Below, one piece after another: positions 42,497 to 51,298 of a stretch of 51,298 nt of DNA. The notes beneath the pieces are model-generated. The model was given only the letters and a program-made list of their open reading frames with translations. It was not told the origin of the DNA and made no database searches. Source of the stretch: Verrucomicrobiales bacterium (lineage in GTDB: Bacteria > Verrucomicrobiota > Verrucomicrobiia > Verrucomicrobiales > DEV007); NCBI GenBank assembly GCA_029213195.1, contig JARGNI010000028.1, forward strand, positions 1 to 51,298, in the 5' to 3' direction. Position numbers and translations under genes: made by a program. The stretch's first letter is position 1; every line of letters starts with the position of its first letter.

Positions 42497-44985
42497 GGAG
42501 ACTTGGATTTCTGGGGGTGATAGTCGTCGTTGCGCCGATAGCGGAAAGGGTAACTCAAGGCGACTCGTGAAAAGGCAGTCCGGATGCTCCCGTTTTCCTT
42601 CACGACCTCTTTCGTGATGTTCTCGATGACCTGCCGATCATACGGAGTCAACTCCCGACCGAGGGCGTAGGACAACATTTTCGACACCATATTACGAGCA
42701 AATAGTTCACGATCCTTCATCAGGTTGGCCTTCATCTGGGCAGGTGAAGAAAACTCCGTTCCGTCCGGCATCGTCCCCGCGACATCGAGCGGCTGGCCGT
42801 TCTGGCGGGTCCGGAATCGACCGATCGCATCGAAGCTCTCGAGTCCGAATCCGATCGGGTCGATCAACTCGTGGCATGAGCGACAACTTTCATTCTCCCG
42901 GTGCTCGACGAGGGCTTCCCGGAAAGTCTGGTTCTTCAGCTCACGATCGTCGTCGGGGAGTTGTTCCACGTCCATGGGAGGGTTGGGGGGTGGCGTGCCC
43001 AGGATCTGCTCGAGGACATAGCTCCCGCGAACCGCGGGACTGCTTCGGAGCGGCAACGACGTGGCGGTAAGCACACTTCCCATTCCGAGCACGCCTCCGC
43101 GGTTTCGATCCGTCAACGTCACCTTTCGAAACTCGCGCCCCGTCACTCCGGGGATCCCGTAGTGACGAGCCAGGGTATCGTTGAGAAAAGTGAAATCGCT
43201 GTCGAGCAGGGCATAGGCACTGCCATTGGAGGAAATGAGATACTGGAAATACTCCGACGACTCTTTGTACATTGCGATGCGAAGGGCGAAGGTGAACTCG
43301 GGATAGCGCTTCGCATCTGGATTCGCGCGAGAACGCAGGAGCTCCCATCCGAACCACTGTCCGGCGAAATGCATCGATAGCGCATCGGACTTCGGATCCT
43401 GGAGCATTCGATCGACCTGGGCCTGGATCACCTTGAGATCCTGGAGACGACCTTCTGAAGCCAGCTTGAAAAGCTCGGCGTCCGGCATCGAAGACCAGAG
43501 AAAATAGGAGAGTCGACTCGCAAAGGAAAACTGATCCACGAGATAGGCACTCTTGCCCGGTTTCTCGACCTCCGTTCGATACAGAAAATTGGGAGAAAGG
43601 AGAATCGCGAGCAATGGTGCTTTCATCGATTCCTCGAAGGACTTCTTCTTCGCCCGCTGCCCCTGGAAAAGCGAAACGAGCCGCTCCAGTTCCGGCTTGG
43701 GCACGGGACGGCGCCAGGCAAGCGAAGCCCAGCGATTCAGGATCGTTCTTGCTGCCGCCCTGTCCTTCAGTTCAGGACCGGGTTGAACAAAGAGGTATCG
43801 ATTGCGCGCCACAAAATTCCCATAGACCGCCTGCACGACTTCACCGGCGGCCTCGGTGTAGTTTTCCATGAGCAACGAAGGCAGGAACAAGGCATCGGCA
43901 TTGTTGTCGAAACCGGCTTCTCCTCCCCCGTCCTCCGGAAACTGATCGGCAGGACGCAGGCGGAGCCCAAAGAGATCGCGAATCGTGTAGTTGTATTCAT
44001 TCTTGTTGAGACGGCGGATCGTGGTCCGGCCGGGATCGCTCCCCATCTCCCCCTCATCCCAGCTCGTGATCAATTCCTCGATCCACGAAAGCAGCTGGTC
44101 CTGTTCTTCCGCATCCGGGCGCTCTTTTCGTTTGTGGGGAGGCATCTGCCCCAACTCGATCTGGGCCCGGACCGACTCCCAGAGATCCGGATTCATCTTC
44201 GCGGAAGCGCTCGTGAGAAAGGAATCGAAATTGACCTCCCCTTCCTCGGTATCGCTGTCGTGGCATTCGATGCAATAGCGATCGAGGAGGGGAACGATGA
44301 CCGCCTCATAGTGAGGCAGGTTGGTCGCGGCAATCTCTTCGGTCTTCTCCGATTCGATGCGACTCTTCAACTCGATCCGGTTCGACTCGAGAACGGAGAA
44401 GAAATCTCCCTGCGCGGGACGAATTCGACCCGTGGGAAGAAAGAGCGTAGATCCTTTCTCCTCCGGCCACTCCTTCTGAACCTCCAGAAGACGAGTTTTC
44501 AGGGTCTCGAAATTCGATCGCACCTGGGTCGAATCGGGTTCGATGCGGGTCAGGGCGAGAGCGATCTGATGAAGCAACGCCACCGAGGTTTCGGGAGATC
44601 GCGCTCCATCGAAACGCTTCTCCTTGGGCAGGGTCACGACACGCACCTTGCCGCCCCGGAGCTTCTCCACCCAGCCCGGTCGGTCTCGTTCCGAAACGAG
44701 AAGGAAGTCCACTTGGCGCGCCGCTTCGACCTCCTTCGGTGACGGCTCCCACTTGCCAGGATCGACTCCGGCAGGGATCGGATACACCACTCGAAAATCG
44801 TCTCCCGCCAGCTGATACGCCAGATTGGCGATCGCGTAGTTGGCTCCGATGACCGTCTTCGGGCGATCCGATGCCGAACTCGCCGGATCGAGATCTTTTT
44901 CCTCCGAAGTGCAACCCACGAGAACAAACCCCACCGCGAAAAGCGGGAGGCGTCCGAAAACGAGAGATACCGTTCGAGAGATCAT
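42493..44985 (-). CDS. Lipoprotein: degenerate TroA/ZnuA-like domain fused to DUF1592-family cytochrome
   Basis: The 830-residue protein begins MISRTVSLVFGRLPLFAVGF with the lipobox LVGC at Cys25. Residues about 43-170 resemble the metal-binding substrate-binding proteins of zinc/manganese ABC transporters: VIGANYAIANLAYQLAGDDF, VVYPIPAGVDPGKWEPSPKE, FLLVSERDRPGWVEKL. The family's metal-binding His residues are absent: GKWEPSP stands where PHxWEPSP is usual, and the DPHVWLDP-type block is missing. A c-type heme motif CIECH (238-242) follows. Then come the PSD blocks DUF1587, 1595, 1592, 1588 and 1585 (ESCRSCHELIDPIGFGLESF, LSYALGRELTPYDRQVIENI). The gene heads a coupled run with DUF1552. Confidence 0.8.
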   Translation of the reverse strand: MISRTVSLVFGRLPLFAVGFVLVGCTSEEKDLDPASSASDRPKTVIGANYAIANLAYQLAGDDFRVVYPIPAGVDPGKWEPSPKEVEAARQVDFLLVSERDRPGWVEKLRGGKVRVVTLPKEKRFDGARSPETSVALLHQIALALTRIEPDSTQVRSNFETLKTRLLEVQKEWPEEKGSTLFLPTGRIRPAQGDFFSVLESNRIELKSRIESEKTEEIAATNLPHYEAVIVPLLDRYCIECHDSDTEEGEVNFDSFLTSASAKMNPDLWESVRAQIELGQMPPHKRKERPDAEEQDQLLSWIEELITSWDEGEMGSDPGRTTIRRLNKNEYNYTIRDLFGLRLRPADQFPEDGGGEAGFDNNADALFLPSLLMENYTEAAGEVVQAVYGNFVARNRYLFVQPGPELKDRAAARTILNRWASLAWRRPVPKPELERLVSLFQGQRAKKKSFEESMKAPLLAILLSPNFLYRTEVEKPGKSAYLVDQFSFASRLSYFLWSSMPDAELFKLASEGRLQDLKVIQAQVDRMLQDPKSDALSMHFAGQWFGWELLRSRANPDAKRYPEFTFALRIAMYKESSEYFQYLISSNGSAYALLDSDFTFLNDTLARHYGIPGVTGREFRKVTLTDRNRGGVLGMGSVLTATSLPLRSSPAVRGSYVLEQILGTPPPNPPMDVEQLPDDDRELKNQTFREALVEHRENESCRSCHELIDPIGFGLESFDAIGRFRTRQNGQPLDVAGTMPDGTEFSSPAQMKANLMKDRELFARNMVSKMLSYALGRELTPYDRQVIENITKEVVKENGSIRTAFSRVALSYPFRYRRNDDYHPQKSKSP

Positions 44986-45047
44986 GGCCAGGGAGGGAGC
45001 TACCTATACCGAACTTCCCTGGAATCTGTCGAGTCTATCGCGGCTCC

Positions 45048-46154
45048 TTATTTTCCCTCTTCCCGAAGCCAGCGCTCGAAGAACGAATAGATGACTTCAT
45101 TCGATTCCGGATTCGGACCGTGTTCCGGACGATTGTGCATCGCGACCCGATCCTCGAATCCCAGCAGGCGATTCACTTCCACGGCGTGATTCAGCGCTTT
45201 CCATCGAGAAGGCGGATCCTCGCTCCCTCCGGAAACGAGGAACGGTCGCGGTGCCATGAGCGCATGGAGCTCGTGAAGATCCCTTCCCGCCTTCCGCAAC
45301 TCCGGGTAAAGCCCTCGCGCCGGATTTTCCTCCGACGGGAGCCCTCGCTGTCGCCATGGTTTCGGATGCCACCCAAGATACCAGGGTTCCCAGTAATTCA
45401 CACTGGGTCGAGTATCGAAGACGATCCCGGGATCCGACCAGGCAGCACAGGCAAAGCGATCGTAGAGGCAGGAGGCGAACATCGCCCATTTCCCACCGAA
45501 GGAATGCCCCACGATCCCGATTCGGGACTCGTCGACCTCGGGACGATCCGCAAGAACCTGAAAGGCGTTCGCCGCCGCGTAACCCAGCATCGAGAGCGGC
45601 TGCACCCGGACGTCGTTCTCCGATGGCCAGTAGAGGGAGTAGGCCTTCCTCGCCGTGGCTTCCGTAGTGCCGATCGACAAAGTCACGAAACCTCTTTTCG
45701 TGAGTTGCAACGCAAAGTCTCGATTCTCCTTCCCCTCGCCGATCGCCGTTTCAGGTTCGTAGTAGACCGTCACGACCGCGGGCCGTTTTTCTCCTGCGAT
45801 GCCATTGGGAACGAGAAGATACGCCGTCGTCTTTTCCTTCGGCGTCCAGAGGAATCGAATCGTGTGCTTCGTGAACCCGTCGCGTGGCTCCGTTCGAAGA
45901 ATCTCCACTTCCGGATCGGTGATCACCTTCGGCCACTCTCCGAGAAGATCGGTCCACTGCCTGAAAATCTCGGCACGGCGATTCTCCCAGCCCTCGGATG
46001 TCGTCACCCGAGAGCCATTTTCGAAGACGAGGGGCGAGCGAAAATCCCCCAGATCGTTCTCGTATGCGGGAGGCGCCTCGGTCCACCCGCCCTTCTCATC
46101 CGCATGGAGAAACGCGAGGCCACCGATCACCATCCCTAAGAACCACTTCCTCAT
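45048..46154 (-). CDS. Exported alpha/beta hydrolase, possible carbohydrate esterase
   Basis: The 368-residue protein starts at MRKWFLGMVIGGLAFLHADE (a signal); an upstream extension of 36 codons is not export-like. The nucleophile elbow is GHSFGG with Ser218. Asp in GGSEDPPSRW and His in RPEHGPNPES complete a plausible triad. The middle (YWPSENDVRVQPLSMLGYAA) resembles acetyl-xylan-esterase/glucuronoyl-esterase-like enzymes of polysaccharide utilisation. Substrate is unknown. It is divergent from the SIMPL gene (170 bp). Confidence 0.82.
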   Translation of the reverse strand: MRKWFLGMVIGGLAFLHADEKGGWTEAPPAYENDLGDFRSPLVFENGSRVTTSEGWENRRAEIFRQWTDLLGEWPKVITDPEVEILRTEPRDGFTKHTIRFLWTPKEKTTAYLLVPNGIAGEKRPAVVTVYYEPETAIGEGKENRDFALQLTKRGFVTLSIGTTEATARKAYSLYWPSENDVRVQPLSMLGYAAANAFQVLADRPEVDESRIGIVGHSFGGKWAMFASCLYDRFACAAWSDPGIVFDTRPSVNYWEPWYLGWHPKPWRQRGLPSEENPARGLYPELRKAGRDLHELHALMAPRPFLVSGGSEDPPSRWKALNHAVEVNRLLGFEDRVAMHNRPEHGPNPESNEVIYSFFERWLREEGK

Positions 46155-46324
46155 CCACCAGAGAAAACCAGAAATCTTCTTCACAGGGAAGCACGCGATC
46201 ACCGGATACCGATCAGGCAATAGGGTTGCATGGCCCACCTGACCCTGTTGAATCCCTTCCAACTCCGTGATGGCAAGGAGTTAAGGCTTTCTATTGGTTT
46301 CCTTTTCTGACTACTCTCTTTTCC

Positions 46325-47044
46325 ATGAAAGAGGGTCGCTACCTATTTTTTTCCGCCGTGGCCATTGCCATTGGTATCGGCGCCGCCGGACATTTCATCG
46401 GCGACACCATCTATCGATCGAAAATCGGAATGAACACGGCGCAGGCCAAAGGTCTTGCGGAGCGGAAGGTCAAGGCCAACCTCGGGACCTGGTCCGTGCG
46501 GTTTTCGGTCACCGGGAAAACCGCGGAAGAAGTCCCTGGTCTTTACGTGACCGCAGAACGGCAACAGGAAGAACTGATCAAGGAACTGAAAGCCAATGGG
46601 TTCGAAGACCCCGAAATCACTCCCGGCCTGATCGGGTACTCGAAGCGAGAGTATCGCGATGACGATCACAATCTCGTGGATGAAATCCACACGCTTTCCG
46701 CTTCCGTCGAACTGCGGACCGAAGACGTCGGAAAAATCGCTCCCGCCCGAAAAAAAATCAATCGGCTCATCGCCGAAGGGATCGATCTCTCCAACGATTC
46801 ACCGAGGTATTTCTACACCAAGCTCAACGAGATCAAACCGGCCATGCTCAAGGAAGCCGCCGAGAATGCGCGAATCGCCGCTGCCGAGTTTGCTGAAAAT
46901 GCCAAGGTCAAAGTCGGCAAGATCCGGACCGCAACCCAGGGCGCTTTCTTTATCGAAGACGATGGGCAATCCGGTGGCGACACTCGCTCGGTCGACAAAA
47001 ACGTGCGCGTCGTGACGACCGTCGATTTCTTTCTCATCGACTAG
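46325..47044 (+). CDS. SIMPL-domain membrane-anchored protein
   Basis: The 239-residue protein has one N-terminal membrane segment (FFSAVAIAIGIGAAGHFIG). The remainder matches SIMPL (DUF541) proteins: GLAERKVKANLGTWSVRFSV (with the variation on 'VxGxGxVxxxPD'), then ERQQEELIKELKANGFEDPE and a C-terminal VRVVTTVDFFLID. The family forms oligomeric periplasmic structures; its role is unclear. It has no cotranscribed partner. Confidence 0.85.
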   Translation: MKEGRYLFFSAVAIAIGIGAAGHFIGDTIYRSKIGMNTAQAKGLAERKVKANLGTWSVRFSVTGKTAEEVPGLYVTAERQQEELIKELKANGFEDPEITPGLIGYSKREYRDDDHNLVDEIHTLSASVELRTEDVGKIAPARKKINRLIAEGIDLSNDSPRYFYTKLNEIKPAMLKEAAENARIAAAEFAENAKVKVGKIRTATQGAFFIEDDGQSGGDTRSVDKNVRVVTTVDFFLID

Positions 47045-47065
47045 CCCCTCCCTACACGGAGTCAC

Positions 47066-48442
47066 TCACGCGAGGATCGCCTCGGCGACCGTGCCGTGGA
47101 CATCGGTCAGTCGGAAGTCTCGGCCTGCATGTCGGAATGTCAGGGTCTCGTGGTTCAACCCGAGGAGATGCAGGATCGTGGCGTGGAGATCATGGACATG
47201 CATCTTGTCCCGCTCGGCATAGTAGCCGTAATCGTCGGTAGCGCCGTAGGCCCTCCCCCCTTTGACTCCGCCTCCCGCCATCCAGACGGTGAAACCGTGG
47301 GGATTGTGATCGCGACCATTTCCGCCCTGGGCCGTCGGGGTGCGCCCGAACTCGCCTCCCCAGATCACGAGGGTGTCTTCGAGCATCCCGCGTGACTTGA
47401 GGTCCTTCAGCAGGCCGGCGATGGGCTTGTCGACTTCGGCGGCATTCTTGGTGTGGCCCTGGTAGAGATTGGAATGCTGATCCCACTGCACCTCGCTATC
47501 GGAGTGAGTGACCTGGACAAAGCGAACCCCACGCTCGCAGAAGCGGCGGGCGAGGAGACACTGTCGGCCGAAGTCCTCCGTGACTGGATCGTCGACTCCG
47601 TAGAGCTTCTGGGTCGCCGCCGATTCTCCCGAGAGGTCCTGGGCCTCCGGCATCGAGGTCTGCATGCGATAGGCCAGTTCGAAGGAACCGAGCCGGGCAT
47701 TCATCGCCTCCACTTCCGGATTTTCGCGAACGCTTTGTGCATTCAGCTTGCCGAGGAAGTCGAGTTGCTTCCGCTGGTCGGAAGAAATCGAGGCAGAAGG
47801 AGTGATGTGTTTCACCTTCGCTTCTCGCGAGGAAGCACTTGCCGTCCCCATTGGGGTGCCCTGGCAATACTGGGGAAGAAACGCAGAGCCCCAGTTGTTG
47901 ACCCCACCATGGGCGAGAGTCGGGCAGATCGTGACGAACGAAGGAAGATTGCGATTCTCGCTTCCCAGCCCATAGACGATCCACGACCCCATGCTCGGGC
48001 GGACAAAGGTGTCGCTCCCGGTATGCAACTTCAGCATCGCACCTCCGTGGGCCGGATTGGTGCCATGGACCCCGCGTAGGATACAGAGATCATCGATGCA
48101 TTGGGCGACATGGGGAAAAAGATCACTCACCGGCAGACCGCTTTCGCCGTAGCGATGAAATTGCCAGGGCGACTTGAGGAGGTTACCCTGCTTCGCGAAG
48201 GTGACACGCGGCAATTCGAACGGAGGCGGCTTGCCATGATCCCGATCGAGGAGGGGCTTGGGGTCGAACGTGTCGATATGCGAGGGCCCACCTTTCATGA
48301 AGAGAAAGATGACCCGTTTCGCCCTCGCCGGAAAATGAGACTGGCCGGCTCCATCGGAGGCGAGCAGCGAATGGAACGCCACCTGGCCGAAGCCGAGGGC
48401 TGCGGTCCCGAGAAATTGACGTCGTTGGAGAATCGGGCTCAC
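47066..48442 (-). CDS. DUF1501 protein, second copy
   Basis: The 458-residue protein probably starts at the GTG at 48442, whose GTGA overlaps the TGA of the upstream gene by four bases. A GTG farther upstream (48496) would add 18 residues inside that gene. It begins SPILQRRQFLGTAALGFGQV, a Tat-type leader. DUF1501 blocks: VIFLFMKGGPSHIDTFDPKP, VIWGGEFGRTPTAQGGN, GRDHNPHGFTVWMAGGGVKG, FRLTDVHGTVAEAILA. It is a paralogue of 24716-26107. Confidence 0.92.
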   Translation of the reverse strand: MSPILQRRQFLGTAALGFGQVAFHSLLASDGAGQSHFPARAKRVIFLFMKGGPSHIDTFDPKPLLDRDHGKPPPFELPRVTFAKQGNLLKSPWQFHRYGESGLPVSDLFPHVAQCIDDLCILRGVHGTNPAHGGAMLKLHTGSDTFVRPSMGSWIVYGLGSENRNLPSFVTICPTLAHGGVNNWGSAFLPQYCQGTPMGTASASSREAKVKHITPSASISSDQRKQLDFLGKLNAQSVRENPEVEAMNARLGSFELAYRMQTSMPEAQDLSGESAATQKLYGVDDPVTEDFGRQCLLARRFCERGVRFVQVTHSDSEVQWDQHSNLYQGHTKNAAEVDKPIAGLLKDLKSRGMLEDTLVIWGGEFGRTPTAQGGNGRDHNPHGFTVWMAGGGVKGGRAYGATDDYGYYAERDKMHVHDLHATILHLLGLNHETLTFRHAGRDFRLTDVHGTVAEAILA

Positions 48443-51195
48443 TGGAGATACACGAATTGGTTGGAGGCGAGGAGGCTCTGGCAGAAGAGGTTCCACTGGT
48501 GAGGAGAATCCGGAGCCTCCGCGAGAAACTCGATCGCCAGGTCCCTTTCACCGGCTGCAGGGAGTCGTCCAAAAGCGAGCTGCCAGGCGAGATCGACCCG
48601 CTCTTCGGTCGACTCGGCAGCTCCGAGAATACGGGATGCAAACGCAGCGGAGCTGTCGGTCATGAGAGGAGAGTTCATGAGAAGAAGTGCCTGCGGAGCG
48701 ATGACCGTGGAAGCCCGGTTCCCCGTCGGCATGGTCGGGTCCGGGTAGTCGAAGAGATGCAGCCAGTCGTAGAGATGATTCCGCACGACGGGGAGAAAGG
48801 CGGTCCGACGCAGCGAGTCATAGGAGGTGTGGTCTTTCGAAGTGTGATTGAACACCATCTGGCGATTCCGAAGCGGGATGGACTTCCCACCGCTTTCACG
48901 ATCCAGGCGACCCGAAACGTGAAGAATGGCATCTCGAATCGCCTCCGCCTCCAGTCGACGAACCGGAAAATGGCTCAACAATCGATTCTCGGGATCCACC
49001 TCGCTTCGGATTCCCGGGAGCGGATCCGAGGACAGGCGGTAGGTATCCGAAGTCATGATGAGTCGATTGAGCTTCTTGATACTCCAACCATTCTCGACAA
49101 ACCATCCCGCCATCCAGTCGAGCAACTCGGGATGACTGGGGCGCTCCCCCAGAACTCCGAAATTTTCCGTCGTCGAGACGAGGCCCTGACCAAAGTGCCA
49201 ACGCCAGACCCGGTTCACGATGACCCTCGCGGTAAGAGGATTCGAAGGGTCGGCCATCCAACGGGCCAACTCGAGCCGACCGCTGGCATCGCTCGGAAAA
49301 CGGACGTCCTTTTCCCCGAAAACCGCAGGGAGGGCTCGAGGCACTTCCTCCCCGGGACTGAGATGATTTCCACGAATATGAATGGGCAGGGTGTCCTCGA
49401 TCTTCTCGCCGTCGGCAATCCCCATCGCCGAGGAATAGTCGGGAGCCTCCGTCTCGAGCAAGCGAGCCTCCTCGCTGAGCCGGTGATACTCGGCCAAATC
49501 GATCTCGGAGAACGCGTGTTCGGGCTTGGCCGGAACCGCAAGAAGCCCCGAGTTGTCGAAGAGCGCGGCCCGGTAGGGCTCCAATTCCGGATCGGGGAGC
49601 GTCTTGGCCTTGCTGTTTTCTTTCTGCAGTTGGGAGAAAGCGAGAACCGCCGTCTCGAACTTCTCCTCGTAGAATTCTCGCATCCCGGATTGGTCTCCCT
49701 TCTCGCGATATTTCCACCACGTTTGAAAGACCTTGTCGCCGTGACTGTTGTCGAGATGACGACGCGCATGATAGAGGATGCGGGGATGCAGATCGTATTT
49801 CCCGGCCACTTCGGAAACGGTTGCAAGAGTAGCGGAGGCATCGAACTCGAAACTGGCCACGAGGTAATCGACCGCCTTCGATCTCGCTTCGCCCCGCAAG
49901 GCTCCAATGACCTTGTTCTTGTGGGTGCGGGCCTTTTTCTTGGCCTCGGCAATCGCCTCGTCGATCGGCTTGAGCCGCTCCTTTTCTTCCTCGGATGAAA
50001 AATCGTGCTCATACCAGTGCTTGATCGCACCGGTGTTTGATTCCGCAAAATTCCTGGAATTCCGGAAAATCGCGGCGAGCGAGAAATAGTCCGATTGGAG
50101 AATGGGATCGAACTTGTGATCGTGACAACGGGCACAACCGAGAGTGAGTCCGAGAAAGGCTTTTCCCATCGTATCGAGTTGCTCATCGATCACGTCCATC
50201 TCGAGCTTTTCTCGATCCGGCTCGGCAAGCACTCTTGCCCCGAGGGCGAGAAATCCAGTCGCGACGAGAGTGTCCCGATCCGGGTTCTCGATCAGGTCTC
50301 CGGCAATCTGCTCGATGAGGAACTGGTCGAAGGGCTTGTCTTCGTTGAAGGAAGAAATGACATAGTCCCGATACCGCCAGGCATTGGCGAAGGCCAGATT
50401 CTCATCGAGCCCGTTGGAATCCGCATAGCGCGCCACGTCGAGCCAGTGTCGTCCCCAGCGGACAGCGTAGTCGGGCGATGCGAGTAGCCGATCCACGACA
50501 CGAGTCTCCGCGTCCGGAGTCTCATCCGCGAGGAAGGCTTCGATTTCTCCCGGGGTCGGCGGCAGACCCGTGAGATCGAAAGTCGCTCGTCTCAGCCAGG
50601 TTTCCTTTGAAGCGGGAGTGGTTTGCTTCAGGGACTTCTCCGCCAAACGGGCCTGAATGAAATGATCGACGGGATGCACTCCCGGGGGAACGACCGATTT
50701 TTGAAGCGGACGAAACGACCAGAAGTTTCGCCCCTCCTCCGGATCCATGCCGGTAGGACCCCGCAAGTCATCCTCCACTTCCGAACGAGGATCGGGAGCC
50801 CCCATCTCGATCCAGGTCTCCAGGTCCCTGATCTCCGACTCCGAGAGAGGAGATTTCGGGGGCATCTGGAGATCGCGATTCTGATACCGAACCGCTTCGA
50901 TGAGAAGACTCTCCTCGGGCTTACCGGACACGATGATCCTCTCCCCGTGATCCCCCCCGCGACGAAACGCGGAAGGCGAATGCATGGAAAGCCCTCCTTT
51001 GACATCCTTCTCCGTCGCGTCGTGACAGCGGAAGCAATTCTCCGCCAAGAGAGGGCGGATTTTCTTCTCGAAGAACTCGGCCTGGTCAGGAGAAACCTCG
51101 GTCGCGAAGCCCGGGACCACACCGAGTAGGCACGACATCAGGGCAAAAACCCAAAGGCTTCGTCTCCCACCAGCAACATTATCTCCCCAATCCAC
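48439..51195 (-). CDS. PSCyt1-DUF1549-DUF1553 exported cytochrome
   Basis: The 918-residue protein starts at a GTG at 51195, giving a leader with core SLWVFALMSCLLGVVPGFA. An ATG at 51138 is an alternative but would shorten the positive leader. Residues about 35-120 are the N-terminal heme domain (CFRCH at 54-58, MPPKSPLSESEIRDLETWIE). DUF1549 (about 150-370) has TFDLTGLPPTPGEIEAFL, GRHWLDVARYADSNGLDENL and CARCHDHKFDPI. DUF1553 (about 640-880) has NPLTARVIVNRVWRWHFGQG and LGERPSHPELLDWM. It is the full-length counterpart of the gene at 26133 and is coupled to DUF1501. Confidence 0.92.
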   Translation of the reverse strand: MDWGDNVAGGRRSLWVFALMSCLLGVVPGFATEVSPDQAEFFEKKIRPLLAENCFRCHDATEKDVKGGLSMHSPSAFRRGGDHGERIIVSGKPEESLLIEAVRYQNRDLQMPPKSPLSESEIRDLETWIEMGAPDPRSEVEDDLRGPTGMDPEEGRNFWSFRPLQKSVVPPGVHPVDHFIQARLAEKSLKQTTPASKETWLRRATFDLTGLPPTPGEIEAFLADETPDAETRVVDRLLASPDYAVRWGRHWLDVARYADSNGLDENLAFANAWRYRDYVISSFNEDKPFDQFLIEQIAGDLIENPDRDTLVATGFLALGARVLAEPDREKLEMDVIDEQLDTMGKAFLGLTLGCARCHDHKFDPILQSDYFSLAAIFRNSRNFAESNTGAIKHWYEHDFSSEEEKERLKPIDEAIAEAKKKARTHKNKVIGALRGEARSKAVDYLVASFEFDASATLATVSEVAGKYDLHPRILYHARRHLDNSHGDKVFQTWWKYREKGDQSGMREFYEEKFETAVLAFSQLQKENSKAKTLPDPELEPYRAALFDNSGLLAVPAKPEHAFSEIDLAEYHRLSEEARLLETEAPDYSSAMGIADGEKIEDTLPIHIRGNHLSPGEEVPRALPAVFGEKDVRFPSDASGRLELARWMADPSNPLTARVIVNRVWRWHFGQGLVSTTENFGVLGERPSHPELLDWMAGWFVENGWSIKKLNRLIMTSDTYRLSSDPLPGIRSEVDPENRLLSHFPVRRLEAEAIRDAILHVSGRLDRESGGKSIPLRNRQMVFNHTSKDHTSYDSLRRTAFLPVVRNHLYDWLHLFDYPDPTMPTGNRASTVIAPQALLLMNSPLMTDSSAAFASRILGAAESTEERVDLAWQLAFGRLPAAGERDLAIEFLAEAPDSPHQWNLFCQSLLASNQFVYLQ

Positions 51196-51256
51196 AGGGT
51201 AGAGTATAACAGCCGCAGCGGCGGAAACGATAGCGTGAAAGGGTAATGCGGCGACA

Positions 51257-51298
51257 AGTCACGAGTCACGAGTCACGAGTCACGAGTCACGAGTCACG
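51257..51298 (+). repeat. Tandem 7-bp repeat AGTCACG, at window edge
   Basis: Six perfect copies of AGTCACG fill 51257-51298 and continue to the window end, so the true length is unknown. It lies upstream of the DUF1549/1553 operon in a non-coding spacer. A pure heptamer array can vary in copy number between strains. Confidence 0.9.

Noticed and set aside
40895-42520. A 541-codon plus-strand frame
   Set aside because: It spans the Gfo/Idh and DUF1552 genes in antisense; both are certain from motifs.
51257-51298. Possible CRISPR array
   Set aside because: Repeats are contiguous 7-mers without spacers.

Overview
The window looks like a chromosomal stretch of a free-living Verrucomicrobiota (PVC superphylum) bacterium. 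The evidence is the density of families almost confined to Planctomycetes and Verrucomicrobia: DUF1501, DUF1549/DUF1553, DUF1552, DUF1592/1588/1585 cytochromes, a PVC-type heme dehydrogenase with HEAT repeats, ThuA, PmoA-like/DUF6807 and DUF6288 proteins, several FGly-type sulfatase genes or fragments, and many Sec, Tat or lipoprotein export signals. Species cannot be named from sequence alone. No rRNA, tRNA, CRISPR array, prophage or intact transposase was seen.

Layout. 1-4.4 kb: a secretin-like exported protein, an outer-membrane beta-barrel, a 5'-truncated sulfatase remnant, a small amphi-Trp protein and an overlapping nucleotidyltransferase/partner pair. The barrel gene and the remnant lie between two inverted 33-bp repeats. 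4.5-15.6 kb: DUF6288 and Ig-like exported proteins, then a plus-strand run (SASA esterase, FG-GAP/ASPIC protein, beta-propeller, unknown exported protein), then a rhodanese. 15.8-24.6 kb: a divergent subtilase, a small membrane protein, a PQQ-type propeller, a GH16 laminarinase divergent from a PmoA-like protein, a YcxB-like protein, a second sulfatase remnant, an unknown exported protein, hairpin repeats and an exported MsrB. 24.7-33.3 kb: a DUF1549/1553 plus DUF1501 pair transcribed away from a 1,209-residue ThuA/propeller/cupredoxin fusion, followed by an intact sulfatase. 33.4-36.8 kb: an ECF sigma/anti-sigma/exported-protein operon and an AmpG-like MFS transporter. 36.8-45 kb: a minus-strand run of a degenerate TroA-fused DUF1592-type cytochrome lipoprotein, DUF1552, a Gfo/Idh/MocA oxidoreductase and a heme dehydrogenase. 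45-51.3 kb: an alpha/beta hydrolase, a SIMPL-domain protein, a second full DUF1549/1553 plus DUF1501 operon, and a 7-bp tandem repeat running off the window end.

Function. Most products are predicted to be exported. Together they suggest periplasmic or outer-membrane breakdown of sulfated or acetylated polysaccharide (GH16, SASA, sulfatase, alpha/beta hydrolase) alongside three PVC-type cytochrome/DUF modules whose biochemistry is unknown. The most unusual items are two multidomain fusions (TroA-like to DUF1592-family; ThuA to propeller to cupredoxin), a subtilase with an altered catalytic Asp motif, the inverted-repeat-flanked segment near the left end, and a family of hairpins tagged CTGTAG. 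All functions are inferred from reading the sequence; no database search was run.
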